Positions 34,190-45,070 of a stretch of 64,000 nucleotides of DNA are shown here, piece after piece (position 1 is the first letter of the stretch; each line of letters begins with the position of its first letter). This DNA is from Humulus lupulus (Eukaryota > Streptophyta > Magnoliopsida > Rosales > Cannabaceae). The stretch spans positions 110,612,903 to 110,676,902 of the forward strand of contig NC_084802.1 in the NCBI RefSeq assembly GCF_963169125.1, given 5' to 3'. The notes beneath the pieces are model-generated. The model had not been told where the DNA came from. It did not search any database and saw only the letters and a list, made by a program, of their open reading frames with translations. Position numbers and translations under genes: made by a program.

Positions 34190-36212
34190 TATTGAAATAA
34201 AAAAAACAATAATATTATCATTTGAAAAAATATCAATGTTTTGGAAAGTAAACATGATGCATGAATGCAACAATTAAAACACATAAATTAACATTTACTT
34301 TTCTACGATAAAACTACCCAACATATAAAGTGTAGCCTTAGGGTCGGTCAAGTTAAATTCAGATCGCTTATAAGACAATCTTATCTTTATAATTTAAAAC
34401 TTAAAATAACTCTTTATTTTCTCTTTTAAAGATAAAGTACCGCTGGTTTGGTCAATATGTAATTATCCACTTCAAAAGCTTAATTACTTCTTTGTAAGTG
34501 TAACCCATTACTTTAAAATTCATGACTTAATTTAGAGAGTGTCACCTTAGGGTCGGTCAAGCCTAAAATACATCACTTCCTCCTATCTTGGTAAGAAGCC
34601 AACCTTGATTTTGATATGTCTAGAAACCTTCCTTAGGGGGACGGAAACAAAGCTCCCTCGAGGCCCTATTCATATCTCACAGTGTTGTACTGATAATGGA
34701 GACCATAGGTCACATTGAGATGTTCACCTTCTCCCACATACTGTTTTAGATTAAATATGTTTTATTATACTAATAAATTAATTACTTGTTTATTAATAAC
34801 CCTATAAATGTCGTTAATTACAAAAAAAAACATAAGAGTCTATTTCTATAATTAATGTGATCTAAATAATTACCCATTACATTCATCTAACTTTACTAAA
34901 ACGCTTTTTTACATAAAGTTGGTTATCTTAAAGGCCTATAAAAACTATTGCCTTTATTATAGTGTGAGTTACCAAGTTTTAACTAATTTAATACTTAGTA
35001 GTTTACATGCAATTGATTTCACCAAAAACAATTTACATAAACAAATAGAACAATCCTAGATAATCATGTTTCTAAAAGATGCATGATTAATGAGATACTG
35101 TGTGGAGTTTCATGAATGACATGTAATTGACTAATGCATGATCATGCTATCAATCAAACATCATTGAACTTTTATTTAAATAAATACAATAAATGATGAA
35201 CTGAGTACTAATGGGTATTTCTAAGATTTACAATCCTTTGGAAAAATTAGAAATAAAATTACAATCTAATCCTATGTATCTTTCAAGACTCTCCAAGAAT
35301 GCTCCTCGTCTCCTTTAGGCTTTCTTGCTAATCTTTAGGAACTTTGTTTTTGCCCAACTTATTAATCAGATACAAATTTTCTAATTAATTTATTTAATTA
35401 AAACTAACTTTTAATCAAATAACTATTTTTGTCATCTTTTTAATTTAGTTGAATTTAAATAAGTAAATAATCAAATTCAAATAATTATTTAAACTTAAGA
35501 TATTAAAATATCTTAACCAACTAAAAGATATTTTATTTTCTAATAAAATAAAATAAGATAATTAAACTTTTAAATTCAAATAATTTAAAAATTAATTAAA
35601 TAAAAGGTATTTTTCAACTACTTAGGAATTAGGGTTTTAGGCACCAAAGTTGTGCCCTAGGAAACCCTAGGGTCGGCGGCATGGTGAGCCTAGGGCTTGG
35701 GATGGATGGCTGTCGTGGGCTATGGCACATGGGGTCGGGTGCGCATGACCTGCATGTAGGAGCAGGGGGCTAGAGGCCCACGCGTGCATGAGCTAGGCGG
35801 AGGCATGGGCACGTGACACTGGGGTGAGTAGGGGCGCGCATAGGGCGGGGAGCCAGGAGGCTTGAGCAGGGGGCACCTTCGGTTAGTGCGTGCGGCTCAG
35901 CCATGTGGCTGAGGGGCTTGGGCTACAGCCATGGTGGCTGTGGGCTCGGGTCCCTCCAATTTTCTTTGTATATAGATTTTAAAATACATATTTCTCAAAT
36001 AAATTTACAAAAAATCCTGTGCCCGTTATGCTTTACACAATATCTAGAAAAACAATAAAATTCCTAACCCATTAGCACCATATAATTAATGATCCATCAT
36101 TCAACCATACATTCAAAAAACATATTCATCCATTCAATATATATATATCAACATACATATAATAAATGCCAGAAACCCACACAATATTTAATACATATAC
36201 ATGTATAGACTA
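34190..36212 (-). other. Copia B 5' leader (no gene)
   Basis: Noncoding, AT-rich except for 35635-35955. It shares motif blocks with the D and C leaders (GTCACCTTAGGGTCGGTCAAG twice, at 34322-34349 and 34540-34562; GACGGAAACAAAGCTCCCTCGAGGCC at 34640). No domain in any frame. Confidence 0.7.
35635..35955. other. GC-rich island in the B leader
   Basis: About 320 bases rich in GGGC/GGCT within DNA that is otherwise mostly A and T. It contains hairpin-forming pieces: CAGCCATGTGGCTG, CAGCCATGGTGGCTG, and an imperfect AGGGTTTTAGGCAC/GTGCCCTAGGAAACCC stem at about 35630-35670. It has no ORF with a recognisable domain. It may be a captured fragment or a structured RNA region. Confidence 0.7.
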
Positions 36213-36223
36213 CTCTTGTACCA
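36213..36223 (-). other. Primer-binding site of copia B
   Basis: Plus-strand CTCTTGTACCA, reverse complement TGGTACAAGAG, close to the initiator tRNA-Met site TGGTATCAGAG. It is separated by two bases from the LTR end. Confidence 0.72.
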
Positions 36224-36225
36224 AT

Positions 36226-38254
36226 TGTTGGTATTAAATGATCAAATAAAAGGTACGCAGCGGAATATATGGACTGATTTTAATAAATATTAATACAATC
36301 CACGATCATATACATATATAAATATTAAATCACATAAAAATAGATAAGGGATTACCTCTTGTGGCCTATTAAGTGTCCTTCAGTCTTTTTGTATAAATAA
36401 ATGATCTTCTTATTCAGTGTTCTGAGATCTCACACCCTGACCTTCCAGACCAATCTTCAAACACACAAGGATGTGTGTGGGCACGTAGGATTCAAAAGGT
36501 CGATATATGTGACTCCCTAGATGTACTCAACACATGAGATCTAGAGAGTTTTTGACAGAAACAATATTTATAATAGTTTTTAGGTTTAGAGAAAACTATC
36601 GCTTTTTAGAGAGAGAGTATGATTATCCATTATTTTTTAATATCACGTATATCAAATTTATAAAGATATTTAATCTAATTAAATAATCTTTATTTAATTA
36701 AAATATAATTCAAATTAAAATTGATTAGATATTTTTATTTAATTATCTATTTAAATCATATTTAAAAAGAATAATTAAATAATTGATTAAACAAATTTAT
36801 TTGAAATTCAAAATTCAAATCCTAGAGATAAAAATCCCTGATGCTAAGCGCCACACACTGTACAGTACAGAGTGTGTCGCCCAACCCTATTAGGGTTGCC
36901 TTAATTTTTTCATTTGTTTATTTAATCAACTTTTAAGACAAGATATTTATTCCAACATAAATATCTGTTAATTCGAAATTAACTTTATCTTAAAATATCA
37001 GTTTTAAATTAAATAAATAAATATCATAATATAAATAAAATATTTATTATTATCTCTCTTTATATTAATCCAAACAAGATTAATATTAATTTTAACCTTT
37101 TTTTTTCAAAATAAAAACTATATAGTTAAATAATTAATTAATTCAAAATTAACCAATTACCCATAATTATCAAATAATTATTTCCTTGTCGTGGGAAATT
37201 AATTCTTTTACAATTTAGTCGTTTCTCTTAACAAATATTTCTTTTGACATCCTTACCCTTGACAGCATAGGAAAGGTGTGATTTGAGGACCATTGACCTA
37301 TAATAAGAAGCTCCAATAAACCAGATTATTAATTAAACTCTTTAATCTAATAATCTTATTTATTAATTCAATGATTACTCCACTATAAATATGGAATTGC
37401 ACTCTAAGTATTTATAGAATTATATTTACAAAGTTTTCTCTAGTAGTCCATATATATAATCAATATATGTAGTTCTATCCTCCATTATTGGTTCGTTAAT
37501 TAGAGTTGATCAAAATTACTGTTTTACCCTTCTAATTACCTCTTGATCCTTAAGTACCATTAATTCACTAGAGAATAATTAATATATAATCTAATTATAG
37601 ATTTGAGCTCAATAACTATTCAAATCTAGAATCAACCCTTAAGGGAACCAATATTCGATCTGTTAGAAAAGTATGGATTCCAATATTGTAATTCATGTTC
37701 CCAGCCATCCATGATATTGAATCTCCAAAACAAAAGTCATCAACCTCTTTATTCTAAGAGACCTTAACGAGTGAATCAAAAGATCCAATATACATAAACA
37801 GGAGTTCATGAATACTCAGGAGTTAGACTGATCTACAATGATCATCTATTATGACAAGAATTAAATCTTTAGGTCAAACGACAAGTTTATAAAGATCATC
37901 GATCCTGTCATATATCATCTCTATTATATACAACATCTTTACTAAGATGTCTATCCACATCAGTAATCTTAATCTAGATTACTTGCATCTCGTATGCTTA
38001 GCAAACCGTACTAGTAACCATTCATTAAATATTCCTTACTTTAATATGTTACTGACTATTTTAATCATTATTTATCATCTTAATTCTCTCGCACTAATAC
38101 GAGATCATATTCTCATGAATGAATATGGAATTTTCTTGATATTATTATATAATTAATTCAAACAATAATTATAATATTCAAATATAATCAAATTGTACTT
38201 TTATTTAAAACTCGTAAAATGTCTTAACAGGATTTTATGGCATTAATCCTAACA
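36226..38254 (-). repeat. 5' LTR of copia B
   Basis: Bounded by TGTTGGTATT and ...ATCCTAACA; 2029 bases. Its part from about 36740 on matches 3455-4979 throughout. The minus-strand promoter should lie within it. The right end abuts the interrupted LTR of copia C, which fixes the order C before B. Confidence 0.87.
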
Positions 38255-38965
38255 AAATCTGTGAACTTTATCACAGAAATGAGTGCTCACCCATTCACCC
38301 TTTTAGACTATGCTATTAAGGAAGTCATCTTTTCACCTCTAATATAAAAGCTATTGATTTCATATCTATAAATAACACTCCCACTCAATTACACTACTAA
38401 ATCTCCAAGATGTAAGTATGGGCTAGACCATAGGGTGAGCTGGTAATGAATAAGTCAAAAGATTTTAAATAATATAATTACCAGAATATTATTACTTAGA
38501 ATTAAGATCAACTTCACATATGGTCAACGTAGTGACGTTGATTAGATTCGATAACTCCGGTACTTATTTTTCTATCAATAATCAATATCGGTCCTAGTCC
38601 AATGAACCCATATACATTCAATCTTATCTAATTGGTCAATGACTTAGATAAGATATCACATCCCGAATGTGTAAGAAGATCATATCGTAGATTACTAGAT
38701 CAGTGAAAATCCAGTGCAATGAACTAATCTTAGGACTCATTATTTTGAACATATAATTACAATCATAATCCACTATGACCTAGTCACTATAATTGTAACT
38801 ATTTATATGTTAAGGATTTTAAAAATGTTTGCATTATTTCAATATTCATGTAATAAAACAAGCAAGCAACATAGTTGTCAAACTAAATGACTTCTATTTC
38901 TTTTATTGAGAATATAAAATTGCATTACATGTTGGCATGGTTTTATAAGGGCATAAAACCCAACA
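38255..38965 (-). repeat. 3' LTR fragment of copia C
   Basis: Minus-strand LTR start at 38965 (...AAAACCCAACA) with polypurine-side sequence AAACTCCCACC. It is related to the D LTR: CACTCCCACTCAATTAYACTACTAA, CCAAGATGTAAGTATGGGCTAG and CAATATCGGTCC blocks are shared. The homology is cut at 38254 by the B LTR, and the rest of this LTR does not reappear on the other side of B. Confidence 0.8.
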
Positions 38966-39620
38966 AACTCCCACCTACCCTTTTAAAATGAATGGGACAT
39001 ATTTCTCAAAACTATTTATTCTACATGCTTCACAATTATGCTCTCTGCTTATATCATTGTAAAGGGATATGAATGATTGCCTTCCAATGCTATCTTCATT
39101 ACCTTCACATCACGCCTTGGCCACACATCCCCAATTATGTGGTACTTTCTCTCTATATGCTTTGCTCTTTTGTGGCTTCGAGGTTCTTTCGAATTTGCTA
39201 TTGCTTCATTATTGTCACTAGAAAAAATGAGTGGCTTATCAATATTTGGAATAAGACCGAGATTCGTATATAACTTCCTCAGCCTAACTATTTTCTTAGC
39301 CGCCACAGACACAGCTATGTACTCAACCTCCAAGGTGGAATCTGAAATGGCAGATAGTCTAACGCTTCTCCAAATCACAGCTACTGAGATGGCAAACAAC
39401 CTATCGCTTCTCCAAATCATAGCTCCACCCCCAAGAGTAAACACCTTTTTCGGAAGTAGACTTCCTATCATCAACATTAGTCTAAAATCTAAATCTGTGT
39501 AGCCTAGCAGGTTCAAAGATCCACCCGAATAGACTAACATACAGTCTCTAGTCCATCTAAGATAACGATCATTATCTATTGTTCATATCCAAGGTTTCAC
39601 TGACACTTGCTCAACACTCC
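38966..39620 (-). pseudogene. Copia C RNase H domain
   Basis: Minus-strand RNase H remnant. Motifs: SLNLLGYTDLDFRL, TLEVEYIAVSVAAKKIVRL, IFSSDNNEAIANSKEP, HIERKYHIIGDV, RRDVKVMKIALEGN. The region holding WRS-xRL-xAIS is present twice in tandem (AMIWRSDRLFAIS then VIWRSVRLSAIS, about 39350-39430), an in-frame duplication of roughly 16 codons. Stops follow. It is the same lineage as D. Confidence 0.85.
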
Positions 39621-40430
39621 CACTACATAGCAGATCTTCAGCCACAACACATAACATAGCATTCATTAGACTTCTAATTGCAAATTCATAAGGAATTCAT
39701 TTCATCTTTTCTTTCTCTTGAGGAGTTTGGGGAGATTGCTCCTTGGAAAAATAAATTCCATGTCAAGACGCTAAACATCCTTTCTCATAATTTGTTACAG
39801 ACTAACAGCCAAGTACCTCTCCTAAGTAGGTCGCTTGAGTTAGAGCCAAGATTCAGTTCTTTCTATCCCTGATGATTTGGATACCAAGAACACAACTTGT
39901 TACAACAAAATATGGAATTTTGTTTCCAGCCAGTTCTTTATGTTTGATAATTTCTTGACATTGTTTCCAATGAGTAAGATATCATCTACATAAAGGATTA
40001 AGAACACCACTATGTCTTTTTCCTTTAGTTGGTTAAAACACAAGGCTTAACTACATTTTGTTCAAAACCACAGGTCTTAATGTTTCCATTAAACCTTAAG
40101 TTCTAGGAGCATGAAGCTTGTTTATGTCCATAGATTGACCTACTCAGCTTGCCGATTTTCCTATCCAGCTACTTTAAATCCTTCTAGTTTATCCATGTTA
40201 ATGGTCTCATCAAGATAGCCATTAAAAATGCTTATTTGATGTCCATTTTTCTTATCCCTTAATCATGAGTTGTGGCTGTGGATAAAAGTATACTAAATAT
40301 ATTTTAACATGGCTATCAAAGAATTTTTTTTCTCTAAGTCAACTTTCTCTCTCTTCCATGAGTCGAGCCTTAAATGTCTCGACCTTTCCATCAACTCCTC
40401 TCTTCTTCTTATAGATCCACTTGCACCACA
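39621..40430 (-). pseudogene. Copia C reverse transcriptase
   Basis: Minus-strand RT remnant with the catalytic box VVFLILYVDDILLIGNNVKKLSNIK intact near 39950-40020. Upstream parts of RT (NLRFNG, MDKLEGFKV-like, near 40070-40200) are broken by several frameshifts and stops. It would have copied element RNA. Confidence 0.82.
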
Positions 40431-41660
40431 TGGGCCTAAAGTCCAATAGCGCATCTACAATATCTCAGAAAAATTTAGAGTACTTAAACTCAATTTCCTA
40501 GTACTTGGCTTCAAGCCAAAGATCCATTTCAAACCTACCCATTGCCTGTGTAAAGGCCAAGGGATCATTGTTACTTGTGTCCCCAACCAGCTTGTGGGTT
40601 TCACTATCCATCTAATAGGTACAGGATTACAAGAAACCCTCCCACTACGACGATGCATCGAAACTATCTGATATTGATTAGTAGTTTCTAAATCTACATT
40701 GTTTTCATCAACTTGCGCCGGTGAGGATGGAACAATAGCTTATCATTCTTCATCGAATACTATTTTGCTACGAGGCTTGAAATTCATTATGTAGTCGTTA
40801 TCCAGAAAAGTAGAATTTGTAGAGTCAAACACTTTCTTGTCTACTGGACTATAAAACAGACCACCCTGAGTACCTATAGGATAGCCAACAAATAAGAAAA
40901 CCTTAGTTCGCTGTTATAGTTTTCCTACCTTTTTCCTTAGGACATGAACAGGACACCCCCAATTTCCATAATGACGTAAACTAGGTTCACGACCATTCCA
41001 TAATTCTAATGGTGTCTTGGAGACAGCTTTGATATAGCACAATATTTATAAAAAAATGTCACATGCAGTCTAGGTAGTATGTCTCCAGAAAAGATCCGGG
41101 TAAGAAGTCGGTAGAGTTGAATAGCTTATCATAGAACACACATTTTCATAAACGCGTGATTCGTGCCACTCTGCAACATCGTTCTGTTGTGGAGTCCCTA
41201 GAGAAGTTGCTTTAGACAATTCTCCAAGTTCAATTAAATGATCTTGGTTCTAATTATCCAAATATCCTCCATCCCGATCAGATTGCAAGATCTTTAATGT
41301 TTTACCTAATTTGGTTTTAAATCCATAGCAATTAATTCATTGAAATTCTTAACAAATTCTCAAAATTCCTATGCTTTAGGTAGTTACATGAGTCTTTAGA
41401 GCAATCATCAATGAAGGTGACAAAATACTCATAACCACCCCTCGCTTGAACATTCATTTCTACCCAGACATCTAAAAATACTAGCCCTAGTGGTTCTTTG
41501 GTCTTTACTCCTATCACAGATAATGGATGTTTTGTCATTTTTTTCCCTTGAGACTAGATTAACAAACAGGTAGGTCACCCTATGTGAGTCCTCAAAGGCC
41601 CAACCTTTGCTAGTCTTTAAATCCTATCATAGGAAATATGATCAAAGCAAAGATACCAAA
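40431..41660 (-). pseudogene. Copia C integrase and hinge
   Basis: Minus-strand integrase. At 41538-41332: MTKHPLSVIGVKTKEPLGL, VFLDVWVEMNVQARGGYEYF, VTFIDDCSKDSCNYL. The second-Asp region survives near 41270 (CDRDGGYLDN-like). The C-terminal part is at 41030-40770 (ELWNGREPSLRH, KVFDSTNSTFLDNDYI-like), and the hinge at 40658-40455 has MHRRSGRVSCNP. Numerous frameshifts. It belongs to the same family as D. Confidence 0.8.
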
Positions 41661-42570
41661 TGTATGTCATTTCTAACGTTATTAACCTTTTGTCGTTTAA
41701 CGGTCCTAGGTTTTTCTATCTAAACAACTCATTACTTAGTACATAGGGTTTGTTTGTTTGCAATAGGTATAGCCCATTTTCTATTCATTCACCCCACAAT
41801 TCACATCCATTTAAAGAAATGTGATTTTATTACTTGTGAAAGTAACTAAAAATTGTTGTTGATGTAATAAGGAAAAATAAAATTAAAATTTCCACTCAAA
41901 AGTCAGAATAAAATAAACATTGTCTTAAAACAATATATTTATTTCCAAAATTCATTCAAGCTTATCCATTTTGCCTTGTCTTATACGAACAACCCTAGTC
42001 GTATTCCAAACTTTAGCTTTTCATCCTTCACGACTTTCCTAATGCTAAAAAGTTGTAAAAATGTACATGCATGTTTGGTAGATCCTCATTCAAAGATCTA
42101 AAATCGAAGAATCATCCTCTAAAATCACATGCATCCAAGACAAATATTTCATTATCTTGGGTTCCATATTCCTTGAGTATCAGGCAATCTTGTCCCAATT
42201 CCAGTCTCCTTGCAGTTGGAAACACTCCCCTTTAGTGTACTTATAATCAGGCCTTGCTCTAAAATTCTTTGCAGCATTTGATGCTTGCCAGTGGACTTCA
42301 TGTTCTTTTTGTTTGAATTTCTTCCTTATTTGCTCTTCGAAGAAGAAGCTTAAGGTAGCTTCTCCTTGACCATGTTTATTAGTATTTGCCTTATTTCCTT
42401 TGTTCGATCCACCATCAACAATCCTCTTTGAAATATTTGTCGATCATTCATAGGAAAAATAGGAATATCTTTGATTATTATGAACTCGATGTTGTCCATA
42501 ATCAACACCATGTTTATGTTGGATAAAAAAATTGTGAGGTTCTCACCATAAAGTAACCTTTTTAGAGATT
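41661..42570 (-). pseudogene. Copia C gag-protease remnant (deleted)
   Basis: Badly decayed minus-strand Gag to pre-integrase. The Gag start MVLIMDNIEFIIIKDI near 42510 jumps within about 20 codons to the Gag C-terminal region (QILINMVKEKLP, near 42370), so most of the Gag domain is deleted. The zinc knuckle near 42215 is unrecognisable beyond CFQ. Not functional. Confidence 0.68.
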
Positions 42571-43880
42571 AGAGAGAGTATTGGGTGTGAAGCCTAGAGC
42601 TACAATTATCAACTAAATAGAAATTAATGCGTTACTTGACAAATAGTTATTCATCAATTTTTTAGAAATAGCATAACATACAAAATATTTTGAGATAAGG
42701 CAAATACTAAAACAGTTATCTTTTATTTCTTAGGTACTTTAACTAGCCATGAACCCATATGTCCCGGTAGGCGAGAGTCACAAATATTCACTTAGTTAAA
42801 TAGATAAACATCTCAAATAATAAAACGTCATAGACTTTTATTTACTACCTATCCATCTGATCAAAGTAACGAAAACCCATGTGTCCCGGTAGGCGACAAT
42901 CACAAATATTTCTTACTTTATGAGTTTGACCCACTCTTTCGATTATTATAGACTTAATTCCTATAGTCACCGTAGGGATGAGACTATAGAAGGTCCATCT
43001 ATAACTGTCTATCCTTAGAAATTTAACCATGTTGTGAAGTCTAGAGAACACCTTCCGTATGGAGATGAAATCAAAGCGCCATGAGGCCCCACTGAACCCT
43101 AACCTTGTTAAATCAACTATGGAGATCAGATTCAAATTTTAAAACTCATTATTTAATTTTTCTCGATTTAGTATTTTATTCTTTTTGAAAAATTATCCAT
43201 TTAGGTTTGCCAGATTATTAAAATAATTAATAAACCAACTTAGGTTTGCCAAATTATTAAAATAATCAATAAACCAACATAGGTTTGTAGAATTATTAAA
43301 ATAATCAATAAACCAACTTAGGTTTGCCAAATTATTAAAATAATCAATAATCCATAATCTATAATTTTCCCATTAATTCTAAAATTACCCATTGAAAATT
43401 AATCCAAAAAGTAGAATTAATTTTTTTCTAATCAATTATTAGGTCCAACTAAAAAGATTAACCTAATACAATTAAGTCTAACATAGGTAAATGAGCCTTA
43501 ACAATTCAAGCTTGCATGGAAGATAGCTGGTTTCAATATGTCGTACCCATTACTAAGACTCCCTAACTTCCACACAAAGTCCAAAAAGACATGAATTTGA
43601 ACCTTCATTTTATTAACTGTTATTCAATTGATTAGGCACAATCTAGTAATGCAAAGTAAATTGGCCTTTACAAGTGGAACTACCAATAAGAGAGGAATTT
43701 AAATTTTACATGTTAATTGGGCTCAAATAAAACCTAACATTTTGTGAAAGTTTTAATTGAGTTTTCGCACATTTCTTAAAACAAAAATTGGGTCATCATT
43801 ATACTTATATTTAAAGTCTAAATGAAAAAAATAACTAAATAATGAAGCGTTATATGCTAATAATTGGGAGACTATAATGC
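42571..43880 (-). other. Copia C leader
   Basis: Noncoding and homologous to the D leader (shared GTCCCGGTAGGCGAGAGTCA block at 42760; GCTTGCATGGAAGATAGC near 43510; CAAGTGGAACTACC near 43672). It ends near 43880, where unrelated gypsy coding begins. No 5' LTR of C is seen, so the element is truncated here. Confidence 0.7.
43201..43354. repeat. 39-bp tandem repeat, four units
   Basis: Units start at 43201, 43240, 43279 and 43318, each TTAGGTTTGCCARATTATTA and onward. They differ at a few positions. It lies in the leader of copia C and is absent from the D leader. Confidence 0.93.
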
Positions 43881-43894
43881 CCATTAAAGTAGAC

Positions 43895-44292
43895 ATTTGA
43901 TCGCACAAAAGAATGAACTACAATCAGAAGAGAAATGAGGAACTACTTGCTGAGTCCCTAGATCTCATTGAAGAAAGGCGGGTGCAAGCTAACTTGCGGG
44001 TGCCAGACTACCAACAGAGGGTGGCTCGCTATTTCAATGCCCGGGTCAAGGATAGAAAGTTCTCCATTAGTGACCTTGTCTTGCACCATCTGTTCATCAA
44101 CATGCGAGACCCATCTGCCATGGTCCTGGGTCCGAACTAGGAAGGGACCTGCTTGGTAAAGTGAGTCATGCAACCAGGAACGTACAAGATAGAAAGGCTT
44201 AATGGCGAAGCATTCCTGAGGCTTTGGATCGGAGCGCACCTAATGAAATACTATCAGTCACATGGCCGGTGCCCAACTTTTGCAATCAAAGA
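43895..44292 (+). pseudogene. Gypsy E1 integrase C-terminus (Tat lineage)
   Basis: Plus-strand end of a Ty3/gypsy polyprotein: NEELLAESLDLIEERR, VPDYQQRVARYFNARVKDR, SISDLVL, LGPN then a stop in place of WEGP, and finally YKIERLNGEAF and HLMKYYQ. This arrangement is the C-terminal domain of integrase that follows the core in Tat-type elements. Everything upstream (gag to integrase core) is missing, with copia C adjoining. E2 carries the homologous end at 57856-58232. Confidence 0.88.
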
Positions 44293-45070
44293 TCAGCCTT
44301 CAGGCGATCGCTCTTAATATTATTATTGTGAGTTTTTGGAGTCACCTTTTGGTGACCTCCATGTAATGGCCCGTAGGCCACAGTTAGTGGGAATCAAAAT
44401 AGACATCCTCGGGACAGTCTTGATTTCTCTAAGTCCCCTATAAGGTCTAATATCAAATGGAAAAACCCGTTGAGTAAGGCCAACAAATCAAGAGAGAGAG
44501 ACATTTACAAAGCACCTAAGGGGCTGCGACTCGATCTCAGGTCTGGTTGTGGGAACATGAGAGGCATAGTAGGGGATCGAGTGAACACAAGAAACTTGCC
44601 CTCTGTGCTAGCCACTACATGCAACCGGGAAAATTAAGCAGTTTGCTCAAGATTCACAAAAGTCATCACTGGCACGGGAGGGACCCCTCGCAAGGCCCCC
44701 CATCTATCAAAGGGCTAGTCAAGATATCCCTTATGCCCCCCGCTCTCCTAGTCACTTGGGGGCATAAGGGATATCTTGCGCATGGAACAAAGCAGCAAAC
44801 ATGCAAAGTTCAGGAAAAGTGCATATAGAACAAAGCAAAATGGATGTAAAGTTTGCGCAAGGCGCATACAGAATGAAGCATGCAAGCAAACAACAACAAA
44901 GCAACGAAATCCAGAAACTCTTGCGAAGCAACATCCAGCATGGATGTGAAAAGTAAGCCGAATTCATCACCAACATACATCAAAAAGCGGCCAGGCCAAT
45001 ATTCATACAGACAGGAGCAAAGCTCAACGTAAAGAACAATAAAAATAAAGAAAAATAGCGATGAGAGCCT
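44293..45070 (+). other. Gypsy E1 3' region before the antisense gene
   Basis: No coding domain. A CACCTTTTGGTGACCTCC inverted motif sits at about 44341-44358. Near 44726-44780 GGATATCTTG and GGGCATAAGGGATATCTTG recur, giving a small inverted pair (CAAGATATCCCTTATGCCCCC at 44720 and its complement at 44758). Confidence 0.6.

Larger units (their letters stand above)
3455..38254 (-). mobile_element. Nested copia element B (whole span, LTR to LTR)
   Basis: Ty1/copia retrotransposon on the minus strand: 5' LTR 36226-38254, primer site 36213-36223, leader 34190-36212, gag-protease 32743-34189, integrase 17639-18461, 3' stub 4980-5078, truncated 3' LTR 3455-4979. The body is split by copia D (5079-17638) and a CACTA transposon (18465-32742). 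Removing the CACTA and one AGT rejoins the pre-integrase/integrase reading across the break. RT and RNase H are absent and were probably lost at the D junction. B sits inside the 3' LTR of copia C on its upper side. On its lower side the LTR end is missing, so no target duplication can be scored. Confidence 0.8.

Noticed and set aside
43201..43354. 39-bp repeat as a CRISPR array
   Set aside because: Units are directly adjacent without spacers and the genome is a plant.
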